Shown here one piece after another: positions 22,217 through 34,200 of a stretch of 64,000 nt of DNA. The stretch is from positions 901,653,904 to 901,717,903 of the forward strand of contig NC_056744.1 in NCBI RefSeq assembly GCF_019279795.1. Reading direction: 5' to 3'. Every line of letters begins with the position of its first letter. Position 1 is the first letter of the stretch. Source of the stretch: Protopterus annectens. Taxonomy: Eukaryota > Chordata > Ceratodontiformes > Protopteridae. A program made the translations under genes and the position numbers. The notes below the pieces were generated by a model. The model was not told the DNA's origin, did not search any database, and saw only the letters and a list, made by a program, of their open reading frames with translations.

Positions 22217-23127
22217 GCCAACATGTAGCCTTATAACAACAGTGCAACACAAACTGTCTGAGAACCAGAGCAGATTTATGGGGCACAATGCTGGCCAACC
22301 TGCTAAACAGGTAATTTCAGTGGTGTGCAGTCCAGAACCCTGTGTGTGATGTTACTTCTACCCCAGTCACACCATAACTACAACTACATAAGAGCAGCAA
22401 CTGTGGACAAAGCCTGTGACTGGAGCAGAGCAGGACAAAGGGCCACATATAAGGGGAAGGAGGACCACTGGCCAGACAAATGTAGAATGTGCAAACTAGA
22501 GCAATTTGTGCAGTAGCATGGGTTCCCTCCAGTGTATGGAATCAGTAGACAAATGTCTGTCAGCAGTTCCTCACATTAATTTATATTGATCTGCCACTGA
22601 CATACCAGGACATCACATTGATGTGTAAAATGTACCTAACATATTATGAAAATCTCTGCTCAGTCCAATACACTCTGTACCTACCCTAGATATGACTCAA
22701 TTAATAAGGATAGCACACAGCCAGGAGATCCCTCAGCTAGTATATCAGTGAGGTACTGGATTCTTTACACAGGTTCATTAGCCAATTGGCTGTAGCATAC
22801 AAAATCCTGGACCTGAGTACAGGTTGGTCTGGCCTGGAGTCACAGTGTTACTATTGATGGTCATACTGGGTATGCTCCTACACTTAGCTACTTTCAGCCC
22901 ATGTCTGAACCCACGTCTGACTATAGAACTGGGATGTACATATATCCCTTCTGCCTACAGACAGCTATGTACACCTTAACTATCTATCCCTACCCCAATC
23001 AGACATTTTTACCCCTATCTATCCATATGTGGTACATATAAAATTTATCTGGATCTGTTGAGTGTGATATACATACAGATATATAGGTAACATGTATCAT
23101 ATCATTTATAGAGAGGTAGAGATAGGG

Positions 23128-23158
<31 letters not shown>

Positions 23159-23255
23159 CGAGAGACCCTGAAAGGCATAGAGTGATGTACTGATGCAGCC
23201 ACACATACACCAATTTTAAGCAGTGGCACATGCAAATACTATGGTGAGCCCCATT
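22217..23255. other. Unassigned interval with a (GA)n tract
   Basis: No gene seen. A purine tract of GAGA repeats lies at about 23125-23165. Confidence 0.45.
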
Positions 23256-23296
23256 GTGTAATAGTAGGTAGGTAGGGTTGTAATCTCACATCAGTC

Positions 23297-23323
23297 TGTG
23301 TGTGTGTGTCTGTGTGTGTGTGT

Positions 23324-23391
<68 letters not shown>
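23297..23391. repeat. (TG)n microsatellite
   Basis: About 45 TG repeats with early interruptions, expanded from the TG-rich word of array unit 1. Confidence 0.95.
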
Positions 23392-24012
23392 CTTCATATA
23401 TTATACATACAGCAGAATACACATGCCCAACAGGCCTATGTCTGTGTAATGGCCACCCATGTTTTGGCCCTGTGGCTAGTGTCCTCCACAACAGTGGTCT
23501 CCTTGTCAGCAGCTACTGATGTCATCCACCCCAACAGCAGTGGCAGACACTCTCCACACGTGTAAGTCCCATGGCGCATGCAATAAGTGCAGACAGTTAG
23601 ATAAGTAGTGGTTCTAATCCTAACAATGGCAACTCATTGAGCATGTGTGCGTGTGTATAAGTATATCCCCTTGTGGCTGTGTGTGTTTTCTGCCTATGTG
23701 TGTACAATGCCAATACATTTTGGGCCCTGTTCACCTCCCATTGCCCTACTTTACAGGGCCTGCTGATGTCATCCACCTTATATGCACATTTATGCACTCC
23801 CTAGCTGCATAAGACTGCGGCGCAAAAGATATGTATGTAGCACTATAGTGCAGGCAGACAGATAGGTAGTAGTTTTAATCCCAACAATGGCAACTCAGTG
23901 TGCATGTGCACGTGTGTTACCATTTTGAGGACTGTTGCCCCCCCCATTGCATTACTTTACAGGGTGTATTGATGTCATCCACCTTAGATGCACCATTTGA
24001 CACTCTCCAGGC

Positions 24013-24320
24013 CATACCTTTCAACTATACAGAGTTTTGCAGAATGTCCAGATGTTTGCCTCATATATTTGGTCCATTTCTCATAAAATTGTGGTTTTCT
24101 GGCAAATCATTGAGAGATGAAGACAGAAAATAACGACAGACATTTGAGTTTCAGACATCATACTCTTCACAAAATGCATGCTGATGCAAAATCTGTTAGT
24201 CTATCAGTTCTTTAAGTTTGTAAGAGCAATATGTAAAAAGTGTCCATATTTTTGAGCCTCTATCCCCCCATTATTGAAGGCTTTGTCTAGATTTATTGCT
24301 CCAAGAGGTTTTGAGGTATG
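24013..24320 (-). mobile_element. hAT-like MITE inside the tandem array
   Basis: Ends CATACCTTTCAAC and GGTTTTGAGGTATG. Landmarks 'agaatgtccagatgtttgcc' (left) and 'gctttgtctagatttattgc' (right) show reverse orientation. It splits an array unit. Confidence 0.8.
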
Positions 24321-24843
24321 CCCCAAGAATATAACCTCTGTGACACATGTGATAAGTACATAGTACTCTACTGCATACAACTAGATAGATCTGGGTTCTA
24401 ATCTCAATACTGGCAACTGTGTATGTGTTTGTGTATGCATATCCTCTGTAGCAGCGTGGCTGTTTTGTGCATGTGCAATGGTTATACCATTTTGTGTGCC
24501 TTTTCCACCCTGTTAACTCCCCCATTGGCAACCTATTCAGGGCCTACAGATGTCATCAACCTTAGATGCAGAGTTAGACATTTTCAATCACAATAGCACT
24601 GTGGTGCATGCAATACATATGGTGGTCTATAGTATACATAACTAGATAGGTAGGGGTGCTAATCTCAAAACTGGCAGCTCTGCATATATGTGTGTTTGAA
24701 TGCATATCCTCCTGCAGCAGTGTCTGTGAGTGACACGGTTATACCATTTTAAGAGACTGTTAACCTCCCCCAGTGGCAATCCTTACAGCACCTGCAGATG
24801 TCATCCACTTGAATAGTAGTGGCAGACACTGTAACATATATAA

Positions 24844-24978
24844 TAGAAAAAAAGAAGAACAAGTACAAGCTGCCAAAAGTTGTAAAAAGCAGGTTTAATC
24901 CAGACGCACTGAACAATGAACACTCCAACACAGTAGCACTAAATTCATCAATAACCTAGGTTTCGTCCCAAGCAAATG
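24844..24978. mobile_element. Short retroposed insert with 16-bp target duplication
   Basis: An exact direct repeat ACTGTAACATATATAA flanks it (24828-24843 and 24979-24994). The 135-bp insert has an A-rich start and 'taggtttcgtcccaagc' near its other end, a word similar to tails of Penelope-like elements. It could be a 5'-truncated Penelope-like copy or a small SINE. Confidence 0.7.
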
Positions 24979-25078
24979 ACTGTAACATATATAAGCTCTA
25001 TGGCTTATGTGATATGTATATAGTACTATTATATGTGAAACTAGCCAGGTAGGGATTCTACCCTCAACAAGGGCATGA

Positions 25079-25131
<53 letters not shown>
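25079..25131. repeat. (TG)n microsatellite
   Basis: About 26 perfect TG repeats in the last array unit. Confidence 0.95.
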
Positions 25132-25132
<1 letters not shown>

Positions 25133-25168
25133 CCCCTTGCAGCAGTGTGACTGTGTTAGGACCACTAC

Positions 25169-25486
25169 CATATCTCTCAACCCCTTAGAGAAAGACATCC
25201 AAATAAAGTCATACAGAAAAGTGGGACAAAGGCCAAATATTAGGCTCAATTTTTAAATATTGCTCTTACAAACATAGAAAGTAGATAGCATAACAGGTTG
25301 TGAATGTCCATGCATTTTCTGAAGGGTATGAAGTCTGATATGAATATATCTGTCATTATTGTCTAGCATCAGTCTTTAATGATTTGCCACTCGTGCCAGA
25401 TGACCACAATGTTATGACAAATGGAACAAATATATGTGGCAAACATCAGGACATTCTGCAGAAATCGGTAGAGGTGAGAGGTATGG
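25169..25486 (+). mobile_element. hAT-like MITE
   Basis: It begins CATATCTCTCAACC and ends GGTGAGAGGTATG. Internal 'aaatattgctcttacaaa' and 'agtctttaatgatttgcc' match the family. Confidence 0.8.
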
Positions 25487-25889
25487 CTACCACCTATCCC
25501 ACCCTGCAAGTTGCAGTCCATGTTTGGTCAGGTGTGACCTGTGACTAAAACTCAAACAGTACAGAGGTCGTCAGAGTGTAGGACAACAGACATTTCCTAA
25601 AGTTGTCTACTAGTTGCATAAAGCAGTTACTTCACATCAGAAGCACCTTAATGGTATGAGAAATAGCATACGCTATGGTAATGTGACACAAAGAAGTTGT
25701 CATATTGGCAAACCAAGGGAAGTCCTGTCTGTTGCACTTGCTGTGGGTATGATGTGTCCTTCCAACTCTCACTATACTACAAGAAGTGTCCCACATTGCA
25801 CATTTGATAAGTTGGCAACCCTACTCAGTGTGTCCTATGTGTGTGCAATATGTAGACATGTGTAGGCCCTGTGAGTAGCCGCTGCCCCC
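25487..25889. other. Unassigned interval
   Basis: No gene recognised. It lies between a MITE and LINE copy 2. Confidence 0.4.
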
Positions 25890-26892
25890 AATGACCCATA
25901 TGTAGCTAGGCATGAATGCTAACTGCCACCACCCATATATGCAGGTATTGCCTAAGGCTGTGGTGACTGTAAGTAGTGTGCTGTCTGTCAACCCACAGAC
26001 TGATGTTAACACACTGCAATGGAGTCATACAGCAGGTTTGGAATGGTGTCAAGTTCCTGGCCTCAAGCTGAATGACGAAAGTACTATCATACCATATGGC
26101 AAGGACATAGCCCCACTGTTTCCCACGTCAACAGCAAACCCATAAACACACAACCTGCATTGACAGACCTGTTTACTCAGGTTAACACTGTTGCAGTCAG
26201 CCAAGTAGTGGCAGTGGTCAGAAACATCTTTGAAATGGTTTACCACATAGGTAAAGGGACTGCATCCAGACGAAAGGTGGATATTACCTCTGTATAGTTG
26301 TCAGTCAGTACAACAATAAATTATCATCATGGCCGGTCTGGTATGTACCTGGATAGCTGCAGCAACTGGAAAGGTGATGTTATCACCCACAAAAGTTATC
26401 CATGGCTTTCAGCACCTGTTCCATGCAGACAGCCTCAAATCAGTAATGCCCCACTTGATATTGGACAGGTTGTCCACAGGTGGGCTGTGGCATGCCTAGA
26501 TGGCAATGTTCTGCTCAGCCCTTCAACAGCTGCCCCATATATGTGAGTGTAATCTTTGCTCGTTACCAGTATGACAGGCCTGAATCACATATGTGACAGC
26601 AATAAAACCTGCTGGGGAGACAGGTTTGTTTCCCAGAGGCTACCCTGTCTCAGGAATGCACTTCCCATACATGTCAAACAGAGTACCATGCAGATCCTCA
26701 TCAAGTGCATCCATGATAAGTGGATGGGAGAACAAAATATCACATGGGTCCAACTTGTGTCCATCAATGACAGGGGCCACAAGTGCTAATCGATGATTCT
26801 GTTGGGGATAAAGTAATGGCTAGGCTTGTAAGGGACCTAGGGCCAGTACTCTAGTAACCTTCTATGGACTTATGTACTTGTGATCCTATAGA
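25890..26892 (+). pseudogene. CR1/L2-group LINE, copy 2 (3' part)
   Basis: A 5'-truncated copy. TLQWSHTAGLEWCQVPGLKL near 26020 and ESTIIPYGKDIAPL near 26080 match the segment after RT motif C (compare ETNDWCLNHDLKLNGKKC at 61.3 kb). Near 26600 the peptide CWGDRFVSQRLPCLRNALPI matches the C-terminal block, followed by IHDKWMGEQNI. The 3' UTR has AGGCTTGTAAGGGACCTAGG and ends in the family terminus near 26890. The 26290-26570 stretch is not clearly LINE and may be an insertion or very diverged. Frame breaks are present. Confidence 0.7.
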
Positions 26893-27445
26893 ACTCCCAA
26901 GTGACATGTATCAAGAGTAGCATGCTGTGTCAAGGGGTATGCAAGCAAGTTTACACTGTCTACCCCCATTGTCCCTCACACAGTGTTCCATGCATATGCA
27001 CCTAGGTAAACATGTAACATATACAGCCATACATTGGTGATGAAAACATCTCTGTGTTGCCATTATGCCATCCTGAGCCTCTGTATTAGCAACAGGTCCC
27101 CATGAGTTAGACACACAAACACCTGGAACAGAAACAGAATAAGGTCTGTGGAGACAACAGTAAGTCAGCAGTACTAACAATAATACAGCATCATGGCACA
27201 ATAGTACATACTCTTTCATGTGTATCCACGACAATTGCCAGCAGAAAGCACCTCACAGGGCATAACACTATTGCACTACAAACTACCATTAACTGTATTA
27301 TACTCATCTTGTGCATCAGACACATATTAGCATGTCCCTGCATGGATGGTATAGATGACAGGGATGGGGCACAGGTATCATCACATGCACAGGGTGTTGT
27401 GTGGGGTTGCCAAAGGCCTAGGCTGTGCCACACAGTTGACATTGT

Positions 27446-27448
<3 letters not shown>

Positions 27449-27522
<74 letters not shown>
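27449..27522. repeat. (TG)n microsatellite
   Basis: About 36 nearly perfect TG repeats. Confidence 0.95.
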
Positions 27523-27525
<3 letters not shown>

Positions 27526-27539
27526 CTGGCAGGATGCTG

Positions 27540-27897
27540 GTCAGCTGGGCCATGGAGAGGAGCTGTGTGTGTCTGGTGGTGACCTGCATGTGACATTGAT
27601 GTGTGAGTGTGTGCATGTACACAGTCAAGTCATGTTGCAGCCCTACACAAGGGTATGTTGGACAGCTGTGGACTGTACATGGCAGAATGGACAGTTCACC
27701 ATCTCCAGCCATGAACACAGGAACCGGTTCCACCAGGAGTGGCACTGGCACTGGCATGGTGGTACCAGTGCCACTTCTGGCACCACCATGCCCAGGGCCA
27801 GATGTGGTACTACTTGCTGATGGTGACCAGTATCTGCTGGGTCTGTGTCCCTCACACTAAGGGACTCTGTAGCCAGACCCTACTTTTCTGCTAAAGA
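27540..27897 (-). pseudogene. Low-complexity coding-like segment downstream of the Penelope insert
   Basis: On the minus strand, peptides such as ASSTTSGPGHGGARSGTG and VPLLVEPVPVFMAGDGELS could continue the accessory-protein exon that is interrupted at 28885. The repetitive 'ggcactggcactggcatgg' codons are low-complexity. The link is an inference from position and composition. Confidence 0.25.
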
Positions 27898-28885
27898 GGA
27901 CCCCAATACTGACTATGAGTCCTGGTAATGGACAACCCCTTAGATATCTCATGACATACAATAGAATGAGCAGAACAATTGAGAATGTTATAAGAAAAAA
28001 TTGGTTTGCCCTGAAATCTATACCTGGTCATGAGAAATGGCTCCCAGACCAACCTATGTTTACCTATCATAATTGTAGTAATTTGAAACAACTTTTATGT
28101 TACAAAGATTTTTCTTTGAATAATACACAAAGAATTGAGTTTAAGAAAAAAGGCACTTTTCCATGTTACAATTGTTCATGTTGTATGAGTATTAATCAGT
28201 GCCCAGAATTTATACATCCTATGAGTGGCAGGAGATTCGTTTTTCACTGTACAACAACGTGTAATACCACTGGTATTATATATCTTGCCACATGTAAGAA
28301 ATGTTCAGGTTTTTATGTGGGTAAATCAGTCAGGCAACTGAGGGATAGAATTATTGAGCATAGATTGGAGATTTGTAGGAATATACCTAATAACTCACTG
28401 ACTTGCCACATTTCTGCAATGGGTGTTGCCCATGAATTTGACTTCAGGGTCATATTAGAAGTGGAGACCATGTTAATAATGTGGACATGAAAGAATATGA
28501 ATGGATAGTGAGGCTTGAAGCAGATAAAAACCTGGTCTTAAATAAACAAGTTACACTAAAACCTATTCTAAAAAATAAACAAAGGAAAATTAGAAAAAAA
28601 TGAAAGGAAGATATGTATATCCTTCTTATCCCTCTTATCACTGTTTCTATATCTTTAAGAACTGGGTGTTCACCTTAATAAATTAATGGCTGTGTCATGT
28701 GCATGCTATTAGTATAAATATTGGTTTTAACTTTTCTTTTGTGTAAGACACTGAAGAAGGATGTTTTTGATATCCGAAAGCTTTGTCGTTTTTTAACAAA
28801 TTTTATTTGGCTTGATGGTGTGGAGAGATAATTTTCTTTTTTGCTGTTGCTTTGGTGTTTCTCTCTCCACCTTATCGCTTGTTCC
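27898..28885 (+). pseudogene. Penelope-like element, 3' part with GIY-YIG endonuclease
   Basis: Penelope-like elements encode a reverse transcriptase fused to a GIY-YIG nuclease. This 5'-truncated copy starts after the RT core, with PLRYLMTYNRMSRTIENVI and WLPDQPMFTYHNCSNLKQLL, the usual linker. It then has a Cys cluster CYNCSCCMSINQC and the nuclease, GIIYLATCKKCSGFYVGKS with RDRIIEHR following, the GIY-YIG and Arg/Glu-His blocks. The frame is open from 27915 to 28490, then LINE-like 3' UTR with 'cactgaagaaggatg' and 'cgaaagctttg' near 28748-28785, words typical of Penelope-like tails. It belongs to a different subfamily from the 45-49 kb copies. It lies in opposite orientation inside a Harbinger accessory-gene exon. 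Confidence 0.8.
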
Positions 28886-29683
28886 ACATTTTTACTGTTT
28901 GAGTTCCCTCACAGGACCACCCTGGACCATGTGACCATGGCCTGCCATGTTGTGGTGTGGACAGCATCCCTCCTTTGATAGTGCTGGTGGTACTGCTACT
29001 ACAGGAATGTGACTGTGCATGGCCACGTGAACTCTTAGCTGATGTTGCTGACCTACATCCATGTGTCTGACACCCTACTCCCACCACATTTTCAAGCACA
29101 AACATTGCACGGTTAAGGACTGACAATGCCTCACCCTACGATCTATCCACTACATCAGCGAAATGATGTAAGGCATCACCAATGCCATGGATGGAGTAAT
29201 GCATGTCAGGCAGTGTGGCATCCATGACACTGAGCATCTAACTGATGTACCGTTGACAACATGCCTGTGCCTCCATGATGGACCAAAACATGTATTGAGT
29301 GACATGCTGTGACACCTCTGACAGGTGCTGGATGGGCAGTAGCCTCCTTTGAGCACCCCTGTCAGTCTGCCTGTGTGGGGCTTTGCCAGTTGTTTGACTA
29401 TGGCTACAATCTACAGTCAAAGATGCCATAATTGCCACACTCTCCTGTTCGATGCCACCACCCTCTGACTGTCCAATATCTGTGGCTGCTGGGGACTGGG
29501 CATGTGTGGGCATACTGACTGTGTGGAGGGACATTGGGGGAGGAAGTGGGATGTCAACCAATGGGACAGAATCAGCCCCCAACAACCCCACCTGTGCCTC
29601 ACTATGGCCACCATCATCATCAGAGTCTGATGAGACAATGACATCAGGTTGTGAGGGGGGCACACTCCAACCCTCATGGGCAC
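28886..29683 (-). pseudogene. Harbinger accessory-protein C-terminal exon (copy 4)
   Basis: It reads from an acceptor CCCCTCACAG at about 29683 with GAHEGWSVPPSQPDVIVSSD, then an acidic run SDSDDDGGHSEA and proline-rich VPLVDIPLPPPMS. Downstream, ERVSQHV-like helical text (LSEVSQHVTQYMFWSIMEAQ) follows, and a second open piece to 28872 with RSATSAKSSRGHAQSHSCSS. Acid/proline-rich and then helical order is common in Harbinger-linked Myb/SANT proteins. I see no catalytic residues. It could alternatively be a degraded unknown protein. Confidence 0.35.
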
Positions 29684-29739
29684 CTGTGAGGGGAAGACAA
29701 CATGACTGCATTAAGCCCTGCACTATAATGTCTGCTGAT

Positions 29740-29740
<1 letters not shown>

Positions 29741-29830
<90 letters not shown>
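29741..29830. repeat. (CA)n microsatellite
   Basis: About 44 perfect CA repeats, the longest uninterrupted CA tract here. Confidence 0.97.
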
Positions 29831-29833
<3 letters not shown>

Positions 29834-29837
29834 GCAT

Positions 29838-30158
29838 CATAACTCTCAAATAATCAGGGACATATTGCAACAGAATCAGGGACAAACCTAGAAAAAAATC
29901 AGGGATAATCAGGGACACCTGTAAAATATTAATACTATTAACTTAAGACATTGGTAGAATAAAATAATGTTAATTATTATACATTTTGTGAAATAAAAGA
30001 AATCTATAACTCTTACTTACCACCATTACTTATTGAGTATAATTCACCACCTTTCCTCCAAGATTCACCAGTTTTAGGAGGGATTAAGAGGAACAGAGCT
30101 AAATTTTGGAGTCTAAATCAAGGACATCCCTGGAAATCAGGGACAGTTGAGAGGTATG
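29838..30158 (-). mobile_element. hAT-like MITE, 'CAGGGAC' variant
   Basis: It begins CATAACTCTCAAATAATCAG and ends GGGACAGTTGAGAGGTATG. The repeated word AATCAGGGAC near both ends separates it from the other copies. It shares the TIR core and size (321 bp). Confidence 0.75.
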
Positions 30159-31200
30159 ACACACATACAGGTGAAGTGCCACAAATGCATTATACAGATC
30201 ACACGTTATGACTGGTGCCATGCACAACACACATGCAGACCACAACAGACACACACACAAGACAGGCCCTTAACAACACGTAGTGCAGCTACATCCAGTT
30301 AATGTGGCTACTACAATACAACTGTAAGATAAGTGACATGTCAGTGTATATGATAGACCTTCACCTAAAACATAGTGCACCCGTTTGCACAATAGTAATG
30401 CACCCCTTTAGAGCAGATGGCCTACACCTTCACAAAAATATGTGCTAATATGTTACAGCTCCTGCAAATATACTAATGTGATTACAGATATAATGCACTG
30501 CAGTGAAGCCCTCCACAAGTGAACATGCAAGTATCGCAATATGGCTAAGATAGCAGTTGTATCCATGGCAAACTGGCAGACCTTAACATGCCTAGGGTAT
30601 AGATGAGCCATAACAAAACAGTGTTACATTCACTGAGTACAGCATGATGGGCATTGGTCACATCAGAGGTACCTATGGATTTGTGTGGCGGAGGTAATGT
30701 CAGCAGACACAAATGTGACATTAGTACAGGATAATATCTGCATATATTAACATGTACAGTACAAACTTTGATACTACCCACATTGCTGACATTCACAATA
30801 TGTGTGCATATGTGTGCATTACAACCCCCCCCCCACAAATGTAGATTAACCTGACATATGTGTACAGGTATGCAAAGGCTGCTACTATGAATGCTACAGT
30901 ATTAACATGATGACAACTGGATGCTTACCTTGTTGCTCTTTGGCTGTGGAAGCTGTGCCACCCACCTCCATGACATATGGTCTCTCCCTGTCAAGCATGC
31001 ATATCTGTCCCCAAACAGGTTGTGAACGCAATCAGCACACCTCACACACCACCCACACCTGCACAACACACACACATATGCAGAGGTCCCCAACATCAAC
31101 AAACAAAGGAGACCTGTGAGGCAAAGCCACATGTGAACACCACAGCCCTACACAGTACATACCATACATAGTCACACACCTGTGTCCTACAGCCACACAG
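30159..31200. other. Upstream part of Harbinger region 4
   Basis: Mostly non-coding. A minus-strand open piece (31050-30925) reading RCADCVHNLFGDRYACLTGR ends at a GTAAGC donor and may be an exon. Confidence 0.3.
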
Positions 31201-31204
31201 GCAT

Positions 31205-34200
31205 CACCACATGTCAAGCATATTACACATAGGAGACTCCATTGTGAGACATAGTGATGTGCCTCTCACCTGGCTGTAGATGTGGATGGTTACAGTTACT
31301 TGTGTGTCATGTGACAGAATCCACCATATCACATATATACTGCTGTTCTCACTAAAAGGTACTGTCATGAGTCTGTCACAGTCCACATTGGTGTGCTTGA
31401 CCTGGGATGTACGTCCCTGGACTATATGCAGTGTGACATAAGTGACCACACTATGTCCCTAGTGTTATGCACCATCTTGCTGCCACCCAGACCGATGCCA
31501 CAATACATTCATGAAATGATTGACCTTAACATGTGGCCTTTTATCCTGGATATTCCAGGGGGTTCCAGTACCTGTGAACCTGTGATGATATGGTCACCAG
31601 ACCACGATGCTTTGACAGAGATGGCCTCCATCTGTCTCAACTGGCCTTCAGGTATGTGGCAATGGATCTTGCCACCCCCATATTGCCTTCATTAGGAAAA
31701 CTGATGAGAATATCACTACCAGCATACAACTGTCAGTGCAGCACACATTGAAGGCCATGCTGCTAAATGCTAGGAGTCTAGACATGACTCTACCCTCAAT
31801 GCAAGCATTCTTAACCCTGGAAAATGCTGACATCTGTGCAGTCACTCACAGATGGTTCAAAGCGTAGAGAGCACCCCAGCCTTACCTGGTCAACCATCCT
31901 ATTTTATTTATTTAACATTTGTTAACCAGGAAAGTCCGACTTGGAACAAAGCCAGTTTTCAGCGGAGGCCCAGGGAGAAAGGGTCCAGATGCATGTCTTT
32001 GTAATTTGGGAGGAAACCGGAGCACCCGGAGGAAACCCACAGGAATGCAGAGAGGACATGCAGACTCCTCACAGAATGCACCCCAGCCCGATAATTGAAC
32101 CAGAGAACATCTTGCTGTGAGGCGACAACTCTACCACTGCACCACTGCACCATTCTATCATACAGCCATTCCCCAAAGTGTGGGTGGAAATGACATGGGA
32201 CATGTGATGTCAGTATAAATAAGACACATACACACCTCCATGATGTACAGGCAGTAAGATGCACAGGGGACACTGCAGGGGCATTTCACCATTGCTAACA
32301 CAGCTATTCAAATCATAGCTAGCTACCGGCCACCACATGTAACCAGGAAACTCATTCTGCCTATATGAACCTCATCAACTGTATTATGATTTGTGTCTGT
32401 ACCCTGATCCTGGGTCACATGAATGACCCAAACATATACCGAGAGATGTACCCATGCTAGCACACAAATGGCCATTGAGCCATCAACAGTGGAATTACAA
32501 ACACCTTGGTGTAACTAGGCTACCCCCACATGAGGAAAAGGTGTGGTACAGTTGATATTACACAACACAGGTTACCACTGCAGTATCCCTATAGCAACCA
32601 TCATGCATTCACATTTAGAGTCATCATCTCCCACAATACCCATCTAGCTAGGGTCAGATATACATACACCTCCAACGTGGAATACAGCCTCCTGGGTTGT
32701 GGTATATACAGTTTCATAACCCCCAGCCCCTCTGTAGGGACTGGTACCAATATCCACATATACACACAAGCACTATATGTGCATTTTTATAGATGCTTGG
32801 AGTCAGGTATAGGCATTATATGTGTATTATTATAGATGCTTGAAGTCAGGTATACCTGGCAGGACTAAATTATCCTCTTCAATGATACGTATACCTGTAT
32901 GGTGGACATCTGCAGTACATAAGTGTGTATAACAGGGATGACATATGCCTGCCTGAGACAAAGTAGGAGCAGGTATCAATTTTGGAGCCATGTCTCCTTA
33001 GCGTGAACAAGCAAATGGGATCACTCCTGGAAACATGCACAGCAAACCCAGAGCCCACATTGTCAACGTCCACTTTAGACAATCATCTCTCATTTTACAC
33101 ATATGTCTGCAACATCACAAGAAGCACTTGCATCTGCTCACTTGTGGTGGTGAAGGACACCAGCTATACCAGTGCTGTAAGTATAGCATACTTGATGCCT
33201 GACAGAGTCAGTGTAGGCTTCAGCCCCTGTCACCCCCATCAGTACAAAACAGTACCTGCCCCTTCTCCTATATGTAGGGAACAGGAAACTACTGTCATGT
33301 GAACATCATGGTATACATCCACCATGGGAGCCTATCACACCACATGATGCATCCTACATGACCCCCAAGCATAGCCTTGCAGCACCATAAGGAACTGTAT
33401 TCAAAGGAGACCTGACTACCACCTTTGTCACAGCCATGTGAAAGAAACCACTGTCACCTCTTTACAGTAAGGTGTGGCATCCATCGATCTGTCACATTAT
33501 ACACTCATCAGCCTAACTAAGCTATTCTGCAAGGCCATAGCAGAGTTTATAGTGAACCTCATTAACAGGGACATTGGTGACCTCCACACACTCCATCATG
33601 CAAAGTTAGTCTTTGTGAAGGAAGGGATCACGTCTGTTACACTCCATTGATCTCTTTGACACAGTCACCAAAGCCATGGATGGGTGGTGACAGAGCACAC
33701 TGCCTACCTTGACCTGGACAAAGTCTTTGACACTGTAACCCACTTGGCCATAATGTATATATGCTCCCAAGTATGCATCACACCATGTGTTACGATAGGG
33801 GTAGCACACTGGTGCATTGATACGACCCAACTAATCCACATAGGGGAATCCACCTCAAGCGGTTGACCTATAACTTGTGGTGTAACCTGTTGTACAGTGT
33901 TTGGGCCTCTGTTATGTGTGATGTACACTTCTGAGGTGCAGACCACAGCCATTGGCCTATGGCCAACCATGTCTGCAGATGACTGCATGCTATGTGCTGT
34001 GACTGGATTCCCTAGTGATGTGGACATCTACCTAGGGGGTCTCTCTCAGAAACATGACCGGTGACAGAAACATGACCTTTTGGGAAGAGTAACATCCTCA
34101 CGTATTATCACAGTACTAACAACATCCTAGGCATGCAATCAGTCGTGAGAGCTCTGTGCACACAGGTCGATGGCAACATGACATTTCACCACCATGTTGC

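Larger units (their letters stand above)
23256..25140. repeat. Tandem array of about six 210-330 bp units
   Basis: Each unit carries 'taggtagtggttctaatcc'-type sequence (near 23276, 23610, 23871, 24391, 24654, 25050), then a TG-rich word, a C-rich stretch and GATGTCATCCAC (near 23518, 23764, 23970, 24549, 24797). Two insertions interrupt it: a MITE at 24013-24320 and a short insert at 24844-24978. With those removed the spacing is 207-271 bp between the GATGTCATC landmarks. The first and last units have expanded (TG)n tracts. Confidence 0.8.
26900..31200 (-). mobile_element. Harbinger accessory-gene region (copy 4, limits approximate)
   Basis: Minus-strand exon-like pieces extend from about 31050 down to about 27200. 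They include an exon ending in a GTAAGC donor near 30925 and an acidic/proline-rich exon with a CCCCTCACAG acceptor at about 29683. A Penelope-like element (27898-28885), a MITE and two long (CA)/(TG) tracts are inserted. The composition and exon style match Harbinger accessory proteins, but I could not find an unmistakable SANT domain. Confidence 0.35.

Noticed and set aside
23256-25140. CRISPR-like array
   Set aside because: Units are 210-330 bp and diverged along their whole length, without short identical repeats and unique spacers. The genome is eukaryotic.
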